A DNA stretch of 64,000 bases, from positions 1-64,000 of the forward strand of contig NZ_JACHGV010000014.1 of the NCBI RefSeq assembly GCF_014202475.1, given 5' to 3'. Positions within the stretch are counted from its first letter, which is position 1. The number at the start of each line of letters is the position of its first letter. The position numbers and the translations under genes are program-made. The DNA comes from Streptomyces paradoxus. GTDB lineage: Bacteria; Actinomycetota; Actinomycetes; Streptomycetales; Streptomycetaceae. A model generated the notes under the pieces. That model did not search any database. It was not told where the DNA came from and saw only the letters and a program-made list of their open reading frames with translations. This document shows positions 51,066 to 59,821 of the stretch, in pieces.

Positions 51066-52150
51066 CGGCGCTGCCGACGACACTGGAGGCGGCCCGTCGG
51101 GGCACCGCGACGGCAGCGCCACCGGCCGCGCGGCGCGATCCGGCGACCGGCGCGGACGGCGCCCTCCGGGTCCTCGACCGCTGCCGCGCCCTGGTCCGGC
51201 CGGCCCTGGAGGAAGCCGTCGGGCGGCTGCACCCGTGGGTCGGCGAGATGGCCGCGTACTCCTTCGGCTGGTGCGAGGTCGGCGGTGCGCCGGCCGTCGC
51301 CTCCGGCGGCAAGGGCGTACGGCAGGCGCTCGCGGTGCTCGGGGCGGAGGCGGCGGGTGCTCCGGGGCGGGCCGGGGTGGCTGCGGCCGTCGCGGTGGAA
51401 CTGGTGCACACCTTCTCCCTGTTGCACGACGACATCATGGACGGCGACGCGGACCGGCGGGGCCGCCCGACCGTGTGGAAGGCCTACGGCACGGGGCCCG
51501 CGGTGCTCGCGGGCGACGCGCTGTTCGCCTTGGCCGTCGAGACCCTCGCCGCGCAGCCGGGAGGCGCGGGAGCCGTACGGACTCTGTCCGTGGCGCTGGG
51601 TGACCTGGTGCGCGGGCAGGCGGACGACCTGCTGTTCGCCGACCGCCCGTGGACGGGGCCGGAGCGGGTGAGGCCGGACGAGTACCGGGCGCTCGCGGAA
51701 CGCAAGACGGGTGCGCTGCTGGGCTGCGCGGCAGCGCTGGGTGCCGTGCTCGGGGGTGCCGGCCCCGAGACGGCCGCCGCGCTCGACCGGGCGGGCCGGC
51801 ACCTCGGAGTCGCGTTCCAGATCGTCGACGACGTGCTGGGGATCTGGGGCGATCCCGGTGTCACCGGTAAACCGGTCCACGGCGATCTGCGGGAGCGGAA
51901 GAAGACGTTCCCGGTGCTGGTGGCACTCGGCTCCCCGCTGGGTGGCCGTGTCGCCGCGCTTCTGGAGACGGGTGACGCGCCGGAGACGGCGGCGCTGATC
52001 GAGGAGGCGGGCGGCCGCTCGGCGGCGCTGGCGGAGGCCCGGCGGCACATCGGCACCGTCGAGGCGGCGCTCGCCGGGGCGCCGTTGGCCGCGCACGCCA
52101 CCGGCGACCTGCGGTCGCTGCTCGCCTACCTGGTACGGCGCGACACCTGA
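51062..52150 (+). CDS. Polyprenyl (geranylgeranyl-type) diphosphate synthase
   Basis: A 362-residue isoprenyl diphosphate synthase. GGKGVRQAL is the diphosphate-binding segment normally GGKRxRP-like; SLLHDDIMDGD is the first Asp-rich motif (Asp123, Asp124, Asp127); RPTVWKAYG follows; FQIVDDVLGIWGDP is the second Asp-rich region; GDLRERKKTFPVLVAL follows it. It condenses isopentenyl diphosphate with allylic diphosphates; the chain length cannot be read safely from sequence. No terpene cyclase lies nearby, so the product is probably used elsewhere. Start GTG overlaps the TPR stop. Confidence 0.9.
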   Translation: MTALPTTLEAARRGTATAAPPAARRDPATGADGALRVLDRCRALVRPALEEAVGRLHPWVGEMAAYSFGWCEVGGAPAVASGGKGVRQALAVLGAEAAGAPGRAGVAAAVAVELVHTFSLLHDDIMDGDADRRGRPTVWKAYGTGPAVLAGDALFALAVETLAAQPGGAGAVRTLSVALGDLVRGQADDLLFADRPWTGPERVRPDEYRALAERKTGALLGCAAALGAVLGGAGPETAAALDRAGRHLGVAFQIVDDVLGIWGDPGVTGKPVHGDLRERKKTFPVLVALGSPLGGRVAALLETGDAPETAALIEEAGGRSAALAEARRHIGTVEAALAGAPLAAHATGDLRSLLAYLVRRDT

Positions 52151-52488
52151 CCGGCGCGAACGGACCGCCCTCCGGGCGGGCGGGGGTGCTCCGGCGAGGC
52201 CGACAGCGCGGGGCAGGCACCGGAGGCGACACGTGAGTGAACGCGAGATGGCCTGCGGGTCGGGCAAGGCGGTCCTGAGCCGATGTGAAACGGCCTGCGG
52301 GTCAGGCTGGGGCGGTTCGTGCGATGGGCCCCCGTGACAGCGGGGACTTCCCCCACGGCCACCGATCCGCCCTGCCGGATCCGCCGGCCCGCGCTCCACC
52401 GCTCGCACCGCTTTTGACCTCGCCCCCTTCCGCGCGTCAGGGTTCGACACGGCGCGTTCCTCGACCCCGCGCCGGAAGGATGGCTGCC
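52151..52488. other. 338-base noncoding gap with a direct repeat
   Basis: No gene was seen. A 16-base element GGCCTGCGGGTCGGGC occurs at 52250-52265 and again with one change at 52292-52307, starts 42 bases apart, which could be regulatory sites for the dehydratase gene. The rest is GC-rich without a clear promoter or hairpin. Confidence 0.35.
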
Positions 52489-53448
52489 ATGATCGGCATC
52501 TCGGAGATCGAGGCGGTGGCCGGGCGGATCGCCGGGCACGTGGTGCGCACCCCGACGGTGGACAGCCCGGGACTGTCTGAGCTGCTCGGCGCATCGGTGA
52601 CCGCCAAGCTGGAACTGCTGCAGCGCACCGGCTCCTTCAAGGCGCGCGGGGCGACGGCGAAGCTGCTGTCGCTGGGCGAAGCCGAACGGGCCGCCGGGGT
52701 GGTGGCGGTCAGCGGCGGCAACCACGGGATCGCCCTGGCGGTCATGGCCGCGGCCCTCGATGTGAAGGCCACGGTGGTGATGCCGCGTTCGGCACCCGCC
52801 CGCGCCGTGGAGATCGCGGAGGCGGCCGGGGCGTCGGTGCGGCTGACCGACGACATGGACGGCGCGTTCGCGCTCATGACACGGCTCCAGCAGGAGGGGC
52901 TGACCCTGGTCCACCCCTTCGACGACCCGGTGGTGATCGCCGGGCAGGGCACGGTCGGGCTGGAGTTCGCCGCCGACGCCGGTGAGCTCACGGACGTCCT
53001 CGTGAGCATCGGGGGCGGCGGCCTGATCGCCGGTGTCGCCGCCGCGCTGCGGGCCTGCCGGCCGGGGGTGCGGGTGTGGGGCGTGGAGACCGAGGGCGCG
53101 CAGGCCATGTCCGAGGCGCTGGCCGCGGGCGGCCCGCTGCCGGTCGCCCTGTCGTCGATCGTCTCCACCCTCAGCGCCCCGTCCGTGTCGCAGCTGACCT
53201 ACGACCATGTCTCGGCCCTGGTCACGGAGGTTCTCGTGGTCCCGGACCGGGAGGCCGTGCAGGGCTCCCTCGACCTGGCCGACCACGCCAAGGTGTGGGC
53301 CGAACCGGCGGCCGGCTGCCTGCTTCCCGCCGCCCGGCAGGTCCTGGAGCGGGTCGGCGACGGTGCCCGGCTCGGCCTGGTGGTGTGCGGGGGCAACGTG
53401 ACGACGGGCGACCTGTTCGACTGGTCACGCCGCTTCGGTCTGCGCTGA
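52489..53448 (+). CDS. Threonine/serine dehydratase-like PLP enzyme
   Basis: A 319-residue fold-type II PLP enzyme. RTGSFKARGA carries the Schiff-base Lys (about 51), VAVSGGNHGIALA binds the substrate and phosphate, VSIGGGGLIAGVAAAL is the glycine loop and VVCGGNVTTGD contacts the pyridine nitrogen region. Without a C-terminal regulatory ACT domain it resembles catabolic threonine dehydratase or serine racemase. ATG 52489 is chosen because GGAAGG lies nine bases upstream; ATG 52480 directly abuts it. Confidence 0.88.
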   Translation: MIGISEIEAVAGRIAGHVVRTPTVDSPGLSELLGASVTAKLELLQRTGSFKARGATAKLLSLGEAERAAGVVAVSGGNHGIALAVMAAALDVKATVVMPRSAPARAVEIAEAAGASVRLTDDMDGAFALMTRLQQEGLTLVHPFDDPVVIAGQGTVGLEFAADAGELTDVLVSIGGGGLIAGVAAALRACRPGVRVWGVETEGAQAMSEALAAGGPLPVALSSIVSTLSAPSVSQLTYDHVSALVTEVLVVPDREAVQGSLDLADHAKVWAEPAAGCLLPAARQVLERVGDGARLGLVVCGGNVTTGDLFDWSRRFGLR

Positions 53449-53789
53449 CGCTCCGGCCGCTGTCGGGGAATCCGTCGCGGAATTCATCGGAGGGCTCCGA
53501 GTTCAGACGTTGTACACGTCCGCATTTACCGACGGTTACCTCCAGGCCGGGCCGTAATTTACTAATCCAGGCCTGCCGCGGGCGAATTCCTCGCGCCCGT
53601 GGCAGCCCCGGGCAGCCGAGGTGAACCGCACCAGAGCGCGCGAAAGACCGTTTTCCCTCGCACACTTGACCCCATCTCTTGAACAAAAGACAAGAATGAA
53701 CACGGAGTTGCGATCGGATTGAACGCGGGCGGGCTCACCCCCCGTACCTCTGGAAAAGGTGAGAGCCAGGTTTCCAGCGAGGGATGGCC
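53449..53789. other. 341-base noncoding gap, relatively AT-rich, with a hairpin
   Basis: No gene was seen. A hairpin GCCGCGGGCG / CGCCCGTGGC with one mismatch lies at 53575-53603 and could terminate the dehydratase transcript. The part from about 53640 to 53710 is more AT-rich and contains TTGACC and AAGAAT elements, but their spacing of 20 bases makes a promoter assignment unsafe. Confidence 0.35.
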
Positions 53790-55436
53790 ATGGGCAGGGC
53801 GCACGTCTCCACACACCAGTTGGTCGCCGGCCGGTACCGGCTGCTCGAGATCATCCAGCGGGAGACCAACCGCATCTGCTGGTACGCCGAGGACACCGGG
53901 AACGGCGAGTTCTCCCGCCCGTGCCTCGTGACCCAGGTCGGGCTTCCGGAGGACCCGCGCGGGTCCGAGCGCCGGGCCGCCGCCCGCCTGCTGCGCACGA
54001 CCGAGAACATGGCGCTGCTGTGCCCCGGCCGGATCGCCACGGTCGTCGACGCCGTGGAGGAGGCCGGCGCCCTGTGGACCGTCAACGAGTGGATCGACGG
54101 CACTCCGCTCGGCGAACTCCTCTCGGAACAGGGCACGTTCAACTACGTGCGGGCGGCGCGTATCGGCCTGGAGCTGCTCGACGTGCTGGACGCCGCGCAC
54201 GCCCAGGGCATCACACACGGCGAGCTCAGCCCGGGCCAGGTGTTCGTGCGCGAGGACCACTCGGTCGTCGTCACCGGCTTCGGCCTGGCCGGCGCGACGC
54301 TCGCGCCCCGTCTGACGGCACCGGCGTACGCGTCCCCGGAGCAGGCCCGTGACCAGCGCATCGGTCCCGCGGCCGATCTGTGGGCGCTGGGCGCGATCCT
54401 GTACACGATGGTCGAGGGGCGCCCGCCGTTCCGGGACCGGGGGCGTCCGGAGAACACGCTGAAGGGCGTGGACCGGCTGCCGCTGCGCACGCCGGTGCGC
54501 GCCGGACCGCTCACGCAGGCCGTGCAGGGACTGCTCCGCAAGGACTCACGGGAGCGGCTGACCCGCCCGGTGGTGCATGAGGCACTGACCCGCGCGCTCA
54601 GCGAGGACCCCGAGGCGGCCCTGGCCTCGGCGCCGGTCCCGCGGCTGCGCGGCGCCTACGCCGCGCTGCGCCCGGGGAGCCCGGCGTGGAGCAGACGGAC
54701 CATGGTGGCGGGGACGGCCCTGGCGGTCGTCACCGTCGCGGTCGCCGTGCTCGCCGCGACCCAGGGGCTGCCCGGCACGGACGGCGGCAGCGACGCGGCC
54801 GAATCGCCGGCCCGGCCGCCGGCCTCCGCCGCCACGCCGGGCGAGAGCACCGGCGGCGACGGTCCCGATCCTTCCGGACCGCCCAGCCCGCCCCCGTCCC
54901 CCTCCCCCACCCCCACTCCGTCGTCCCCGTCCTCCACTCCCACGCCCACGCCGTCCGCCCCGGCCACGGCCCTGCCGCCCGGCTTCCAGCGCTACCGGGC
55001 GCCGGAGGGCTTCTCCGTCGCGCTCCCCGAAGGTTTCAAGCGGCTGGACACCGACCGTGACGGCGATGCGTACCGGGTCGTCTTCGGCGGCGAGGGGGAC
55101 GGCCGGACGCTGGCCGTCACCTACAGCGAGCAGGCGGGACCCGACCCCGTGGCCGTGTGGCGGGACGACGTCGAGCCCAACCTCAAGCAGGCCGACGACT
55201 ACGACCGGATCGGGGCGATCCGCGCGACGACGTACCTGGGCCGCAAGGCCGCCGACATGGAGTGGACGGCAGACATCGACGGCACCCGGGTGCACACTCT
55301 CGGCCGGGGCATCCTGCTGGGCGGCGGCCGGAGTTTCTCGCTGCGCTGGACGACCCCGGACGCCGACTGGGACGACGCCGCCAACCAGCAGGCCCTGCGC
55401 ACGTTCTTCAAGACCTTCCGGGTGGAGTCAGACTGA
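53790..55436 (+). CDS. Membrane pseudokinase of the Ser/Thr protein kinase family
   Basis: A 548-residue protein. Residues 10-275 have a kinase fold with recognisable lobes (LWTVNEWIDGTPLGEL, PAYASPEQARDQRIGPAADLWALGAILYTMVEGRPPF) but the catalytic residues are lost: the HRDLKPxN loop reads HGELSPGQ, DFG reads GFG, and no VAIK lysine is evident. A single membrane helix (about 301-324) is followed by a Pro/Ser/Thr-rich linker and an extracytoplasmic domain (about 395-548). It should act as a scaffold or ligand receptor rather than an enzyme. ATG 53790 lies six bases after GAGGG; ATG 53784 is too close. Its 3' end overlaps the convergent hydrolase by nine bases. Confidence 0.87.
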   Translation: MGRAHVSTHQLVAGRYRLLEIIQRETNRICWYAEDTGNGEFSRPCLVTQVGLPEDPRGSERRAAARLLRTTENMALLCPGRIATVVDAVEEAGALWTVNEWIDGTPLGELLSEQGTFNYVRAARIGLELLDVLDAAHAQGITHGELSPGQVFVREDHSVVVTGFGLAGATLAPRLTAPAYASPEQARDQRIGPAADLWALGAILYTMVEGRPPFRDRGRPENTLKGVDRLPLRTPVRAGPLTQAVQGLLRKDSRERLTRPVVHEALTRALSEDPEAALASAPVPRLRGAYAALRPGSPAWSRRTMVAGTALAVVTVAVAVLAATQGLPGTDGGSDAAESPARPPASAATPGESTGGDGPDPSGPPSPPPSPSPTPTPSSPSSTPTPTPSAPATALPPGFQRYRAPEGFSVALPEGFKRLDTDRDGDAYRVVFGGEGDGRTLAVTYSEQAGPDPVAVWRDDVEPNLKQADDYDRIGAIRATTYLGRKAADMEWTADIDGTRVHTLGRGILLGGGRSFSLRWTTPDADWDDAANQQALRTFFKTFRVESD

Positions 55437-56879
55437 GCCGCGCGGGGCGCGCAGACCGGTGAGCCGGTCGCCGTGCAGCGGCTCGGTGAGCCAGTGCGCG
55501 GTGAGCGTCCCGTCCGCCAGGGAGCAGGTCAGCGCCAGACGGTGCGGGGTCTCCAGGAACACCACCTCGACGGCCAGCGTGCCGGCGTCGGTCCAGCCGC
55601 CGCTCACCGCGGTCGGGACGGGTTCCTCGGCGACCGTCCAGCCCTCCGGTGCGAGGCGCAGGCCGAGCCGGTCCGGCCGGTCCGGCCGGTCCCCTTGTCC
55701 GGTGAGTGTGAGCGTCCAGCCGTCCCCGTCCCGGGTGAGCCCGGCGGACCGGACCGGCCCCGACCCCGCCAGGGGCGCGAACGTGGCGGTGGCCCAGTCC
55801 CGGTCCCGGTCCGGGGGCGCGGAGCGGCCGGGGGCGGGCGGCAGGGCGAGCCGGCCGAGGCGCTCGGCCAGCTCCGCGTCGGCGGCCTCACGTCCGGTCA
55901 GCGGCCCGGGGCCGAAAGCGGGCAGCAGATGTTCCCAGACGAGGTTCAGGTACTGCTGCATCCGCTCGGTCGCCGCGGTCGACGCGATCACCACGTCCTG
56001 CTCCGGCAGCACCAGGCAGAACTGGCCGTACGCGCCGTCGCCCCGGTAGCCGTGCCGGGACGTCCAGAACTGGTAGCCGTAACCCTGGTCCCAGTCCTGC
56101 CGGTCCACGTCTCCCATGGCCCCGGCGGTGGGTATCCGGGGTCGCGAGGCACGGGCCGCCCATCCCCGCGGCAGCAGCCGTTCGCCCTCCCAGAGCCCGT
56201 CGCGCAGATACAACTGGCCCAGGCGGGCCACGGCGTCGGTGGTGGCGTGCAGACCGCTGAAGCCGAGTTCGCGGCCGGTGCGGTCGCACCGCCAGGCCAC
56301 CTCGCCGATCCCCAGCGGGTCCAGCAGCCGGGGCCGCAGATAGGCGCTGAGCGACTGGCCGGTCACGCGCTGGACGATCGCGGCGAGGGTGTACGTCGTG
56401 GGCTGGTTGTAGGCGAAGACGGTGCCGGGATCCTGGTCGGGCGGCAGCAGCAGGAAGCCCCGGACCGGCTCGGCGGGGTCCCGCGCGAAGGCCTCGTCGA
56501 CGGTCTCCCGCCGGTGGCCGCTCGCCATGGACGCCACGTGCCGTACGAGCATGGCCCGGCTGCGCGGGTCGGTGATGTCGGCCTCGAACTCCGGGAAGTA
56601 CGAGATCACCGGCGCGTCGAAGTCGAGCAGCCCCTCGGCCTCCGCCAGGGCGGCCGCGGTGCCGGTGAAGCTCTTGCTGAGCGAGTACAGCAGATGGGGC
56701 CGTTCGGCGGTGTACGGCGCCCACCAGCCGGAGGCGACCATGCGCCCGTGGCGCATGATCATCAGGCTGTGCGGCTCGATCTCGGGGGCGGCTTCGAGGG
56801 CGTCGAGGAATGCGTGGACTCCGGCGGCGTCGACCCCTTGTGCGGCGGGGCCGGAGGACGGCAGGGCGGAAGCGCTCAT
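55428..56879 (-). CDS. Serine hydrolase of the beta-lactamase/class C family
   Basis: A 483-residue beta-lactamase-fold serine hydrolase. YSLSKSFTG supplies the SxxK motif (Ser66, Lys69); FAYNQPTTY contains the Tyr that acts as general base in the class C group; HGYRGDGAYGQFC near residue 280 occupies the position of the KTG-type motif. The C-terminal 150 residues form a beta-sandwich extension. No signal peptide, so cytoplasmic; it is likely an esterase or peptidase of unknown substrate rather than a resistance enzyme. ATG 56879 follows AGGATG. Confidence 0.85.
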   Translation of the reverse strand: MSASALPSSGPAAQGVDAAGVHAFLDALEAAPEIEPHSLMIMRHGRMVASGWWAPYTAERPHLLYSLSKSFTGTAAALAEAEGLLDFDAPVISYFPEFEADITDPRSRAMLVRHVASMASGHRRETVDEAFARDPAEPVRGFLLLPPDQDPGTVFAYNQPTTYTLAAIVQRVTGQSLSAYLRPRLLDPLGIGEVAWRCDRTGRELGFSGLHATTDAVARLGQLYLRDGLWEGERLLPRGWAARASRPRIPTAGAMGDVDRQDWDQGYGYQFWTSRHGYRGDGAYGQFCLVLPEQDVVIASTAATERMQQYLNLVWEHLLPAFGPGPLTGREAADAELAERLGRLALPPAPGRSAPPDRDRDWATATFAPLAGSGPVRSAGLTRDGDGWTLTLTGQGDRPDRPDRLGLRLAPEGWTVAEEPVPTAVSGGWTDAGTLAVEVVFLETPHRLALTCSLADGTLTAHWLTEPLHGDRLTGLRAPRGSV

Positions 56880-56951
56880 GGATGCATCCTGCACCCGTCG
56901 GCGACCTTGATCGAGCCGTTTCCGGGCCCGCTGTCAGGGGACTCGCCGGTT

Positions 56952-57923
56952 ATGGTGCAAATCGGATACACGATGATGACCGAGCAGGCCGGCCCCCGTG
57001 ACCTCGTCGACCATGTGGTCCGGGCCGAGGAGGCCGGCTTCGACTTCTCGGTGACCTCCGACCACTACTTCCCGTGGCTGCGCTCGCAGGGTCATTCGCC
57101 GTACGCGTGGGCCGTGCTGGGCGCGGCCGCCCAGGCCACGTCCCGCATCCCGCTGATGACGTACGTGACGTGCCCGACGTTCCGCTACCACCCCGCGGTG
57201 GTGGCGCAGAAGGCGGCGACGCTGCAGTTGCTGTCCGAGGGCCGGTTCCGGCTGGGACTGGGCTCGGGCGAGAACCTCAACGAGCACGTGGTGGGCGGCG
57301 GCTGGCCCTCCGTCGACGTGAGGCACGAGATGTTCGAGGAGGCCGTGGAGATCATCCGCGCCCTGTTCAAGGGCGGGCACGTCAACCACCGCGGGACGCA
57401 CTTCGACGTGGAGTCGGCCCGGCTGTGGGACCTGCCGGACGAGGCGCCGCCGATCGGGGTCGCCGTCTCCGGTGAGCGGTCGTGCGAACTCGCGGGCCGG
57501 CTCGGGGACCTGGTGATCGCCACGGAGCCCAAGGCCGGGCTGCTGGAGGCCTTCGACCGGTACGGCGGCCAGGGCAAGCCCCGCGTCGGCCAGCTGCCGG
57601 TCTGCTACGACCCCGACCGGGACACGGCCGTCAAGCGGGCGCACTCCCAGTTCCGCTGGTTCGGCAGCGGCTGGAAGGTCAACTCCGAGCTGCCGCACCC
57701 GGATTCCTTCGAGGCGGCGACCCAGTTCGTCACGCAGGACGACGTCGCCGACGCCATCCCGTGCGGTGACGACCCGGACGCGTTCGTCGAGGCCGTCCGC
57801 CCGTACGCCGAGGCCGGGTTCACCGAGGTCGCCCTCGTCCAGATCGGGGGCGAATCGCAGCCGGCGTATCTGGACTGGTCGGAGAAGACGCTCCTGCCGG
57901 CGCTGCGCGACGCGTTCGGCTGA
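56952..57923 (+). CDS. F420-dependent LLM-class oxidoreductase (TIGR03557-like)
   Basis: A 323-residue luciferase-like TIM-barrel oxidoreductase. IGYTMMTEQAGPRDLVDHVVRAE and FDFSVTSDHYFPWL are typical of the glucose-6-phosphate-dehydrogenase-like F420 group; GRFRLGLGSGENLNEHVVGGGWP is strongly conserved in it. Members use cofactor F420, common in actinobacteria, but the substrate is unknown. ATG follows AGGGGAC by eight bases. Its 3' end overlaps a possible minus-strand small gene. Confidence 0.9.
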   Translation: MVQIGYTMMTEQAGPRDLVDHVVRAEEAGFDFSVTSDHYFPWLRSQGHSPYAWAVLGAAAQATSRIPLMTYVTCPTFRYHPAVVAQKAATLQLLSEGRFRLGLGSGENLNEHVVGGGWPSVDVRHEMFEEAVEIIRALFKGGHVNHRGTHFDVESARLWDLPDEAPPIGVAVSGERSCELAGRLGDLVIATEPKAGLLEAFDRYGGQGKPRVGQLPVCYDPDRDTAVKRAHSQFRWFGSGWKVNSELPHPDSFEAATQFVTQDDVADAIPCGDDPDAFVEAVRPYAEAGFTEVALVQIGGESQPAYLDWSEKTLLPALRDAFG

Positions 57924-58092
57924 AGCTTTCGGCCAGCGCCTCGACGGCCTCTTCCACGGACTGAGCCCTCCGCCCCGGGGGGCTCTTCTTCACGATGGCG
58001 CTCACCCGCTGGGCCTCCTCCGTCGTGGGCACGTGGTACTCCGTACAGCGGCGCAGTGTGACGTGCGTCTCCTGTCGCACCATGCCGAGCAT
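57820..58092 (-). CDS. Possible small hypothetical protein
   Basis: A 90-residue frame with typical high third-position GC in its first 55 codons (57924-58092), where no other gene lies: MVRQETHVTLRRCTEYHVPTT and VKKSPPGRRAQSVEEAVEAL. The last 35 codons run antisense over the oxidoreductase 3' end and look compositionally random (SSPTSPDTPAAIRPRSGRGR), so only the N-terminal part may be meaningful. No family recognised. Confidence 0.4.
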   Translation of the reverse strand: MLGMVRQETHVTLRRCTEYHVPTTEEAQRVSAIVKKSPPGRRAQSVEEAVEALAESFSRTRRAAPAGASSPTSPDTPAAIRPRSGRGRPR

Positions 58093-58233
58093 GGTCGCGC
58101 ACGCGCGGCCGGTGGGGACAACGGTTTTCGGACGGGCCGCCTCTCGGACGTGAACATCGAGGTCAGCGGGTGCCGCTAGGCTTCCGTGCGCACTTCGTGC
58201 CGTCCCGTCCGCCCCGCCTCAGGAGAGTCGTCC

Positions 58234-59274
58234 GTGACCGTTGCCATCACCCCGCCCGAGACGTCCCCCGCCGCCCCGGCGCCCGTCTCCGACCACGTCG
58301 CGCGGGACGCGCGGGAGTTCGGGGCCTACGCCCGGACCGGCGGATGGGCCTTCGGGCTGAGGGTGGCGCGCAGTGTGCGGCCCGGCGGGCAGGACGCGGA
58401 CGAGACGCCCAAGGTGTCCGCCAAGGAGTTCGCGGAACTCGCCGGCTGTTCCCCGGAGCGGGTCATGCGCTACTACAAGGCCTGGGACCGGGCGGCCGAC
58501 GACGGGATGGTCCCGCACTTCGAAGCGCTGGCGCCGGGTCAGGAAGTCGAACTGCCGGACTCCGGCGTGTGGCTGAGCTACTACGTCTCCCGCAACAGCG
58601 CGACCTCCGAGCGCGGCACCGCCATCACCGAGGCCGCCGAGGCGGAGGGCATCCGGCCCACGAAGGCCCTGGAGGTCGCGGAGAACCCCACCGCCCTGCG
58701 CGCCGCGATCCTCGCCGACCCCTCCACCGCCCGCGCGGCCCGCCAGGCCCTGCTGGACCGGGTCCGGGAGGACCCGGAACTCCAGTCGGAGCTGGCCCGT
58801 GACGTCGTGCGCACCGACGAGCTGAAGAAGGCCGTCGCCGGGGAGAGCCGGGCGGCCGACCGGATCGGCTACGTGCGCCAGATCGCCGAGTCGGGGCAGA
58901 TCAGGACGCCCGCCGGGCAGACCGTCGACGCGCCCGCGGACCTGCGCCAGGAGGCCGAGCGGCATCTGTCGCTCATCGACGAGCTGGACGAGGGCGAGGA
59001 CGCCGGCGAGTGGGCCGCCGAGGCGTACGACACGATGAAGTCCCTCGTCGTCGAGGTCGTGGAGGCCGACCCGGGGCTGCGGGTGCAGGAGCGGCGCACG
59101 AAGTTCTACAGCAGCCTGCAGAAGGCGACCAAGGTGTTCGAGGAGCTGACCTTCGACGACGCCGGGGAGTTCTACGAGGACGACATGGTGCAGCGCCTGG
59201 AGGAGCTCCAGCGGGCCGTCTCCGTCTGCATCGAGTCGCTGCGCGGTGCCCGCGGGAATCACCCGGTCGGCTGA
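58234..59274 (+). CDS. Conserved hypothetical protein with possible helix-turn-helix
   Basis: A 346-residue acidic, mainly helical protein seen in Streptomyces, function unknown to me. Residues about 60-90 (VSAKEFAELAGCSPERVMRYYKAWDR) look like a ParB/KorB-like helix-turn-helix. A central region has repeated LRAAILADPSTARAARQALLDRV and VREDPELQSELARDVVR, and the C-terminal 100 residues are helical. GTG at 58234 follows AGGAGA. It is not adjacent to plasmid or partition genes, so a chromosomal DNA-binding or regulatory role is only inferred. Confidence 0.75.
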   Translation: MTVAITPPETSPAAPAPVSDHVARDAREFGAYARTGGWAFGLRVARSVRPGGQDADETPKVSAKEFAELAGCSPERVMRYYKAWDRAADDGMVPHFEALAPGQEVELPDSGVWLSYYVSRNSATSERGTAITEAAEAEGIRPTKALEVAENPTALRAAILADPSTARAARQALLDRVREDPELQSELARDVVRTDELKKAVAGESRAADRIGYVRQIAESGQIRTPAGQTVDAPADLRQEAERHLSLIDELDEGEDAGEWAAEAYDTMKSLVVEVVEADPGLRVQERRTKFYSSLQKATKVFEELTFDDAGEFYEDDMVQRLEELQRAVSVCIESLRGARGNHPVG

Positions 59275-59298
59275 GCATTCCGGCGGGATCGGGGGTAC
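59275..59298 (+). promoter_or_regulatory. SigB-like promoter candidate for the SsgA-like gene
   Basis: GCAT (59275-59278), a 14-base spacer and GGGTAC (59293-59298) fit GNNT-N14-16-GGGTAC exactly, with an inferred leader of about 32 bases. The -35 element is weak, so chance remains possible. Confidence 0.4.
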
Positions 59299-59336
59299 TA
59301 GAGGGCTCTACGTCGGTTCTTCCCGGAGGCCCCCTC

Positions 59337-59762
59337 GTGAACTCGTTCGTCCACAAGACCCTGGTGGTGCAGCTCCAGGCGGGCGACACGGAACGTTTCT
59401 CCGTGCTCGCCCACCTGAGCTACGACGCCGCGGACCCGTTCGCCGTCACCGTGGTCTTCAGCCATGACGGCCGCGTTCTCGCCCGGTGGCAGTTGGACCG
59501 GGAGATGCTCGCCGAGGCGCTGCGGCGCCCGGTGGGGGTGGGCGACGTGCGGATGCGTCCCCAGGCGCGGGGCATGTGGCAGGAGCTGCGCATGGAGTTC
59601 CTCGGCGACGCCCGCGCCGACGGAGGACGGCACCACGCGGTGGTGTTCGGGTGGGCGCCGGGCTTCGCCGCGTTCCTGCGCGAGACGTACGAGGTGGTGC
59701 AGCCGGGCCGCGAGGAGGTCCACGTCGACGACTTCCTGGCGGGCGTGCTCGCCGGGGGCTGA
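59337..59762 (+). CDS. SsgA-like (SALP) sporulation/cell-division regulator
   Basis: A 141-residue SsgA-family protein. The core ERFSVLAHLSYDAADPFAVTVVF and RWQLDREMLAEALRRPVGVGDV is characteristic of this actinomycete-only family, in which SsgA and SsgB control placement of sporulation septa. It is more divergent than SsgA or SsgB at the C-terminus (HHAVVFGWAPGFAAFLRETYEVV). Start GTG lies seven bases after GGAGG. It is probably transcribed alone, possibly from the SigB-like promoter just upstream. Confidence 0.9.
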   Translation: MNSFVHKTLVVQLQAGDTERFSVLAHLSYDAADPFAVTVVFSHDGRVLARWQLDREMLAEALRRPVGVGDVRMRPQARGMWQELRMEFLGDARADGGRHHAVVFGWAPGFAAFLRETYEVVQPGREEVHVDDFLAGVLAGG

Positions 59763-59821
59763 ATCAGGGCGAGCCGTCTCGAGGGGAGCCCGCTGCCGGC
59801 CGGCAGCGGGCCACCGTACTG

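Noticed and set aside
54880..54965. Pro/Ser/Thr-rich repetitive DNA considered as a tandem repeat or CRISPR-like element
   Set aside because: It encodes the linker of the pseudokinase; the repeats are codon-level low complexity, not spaced repeats.
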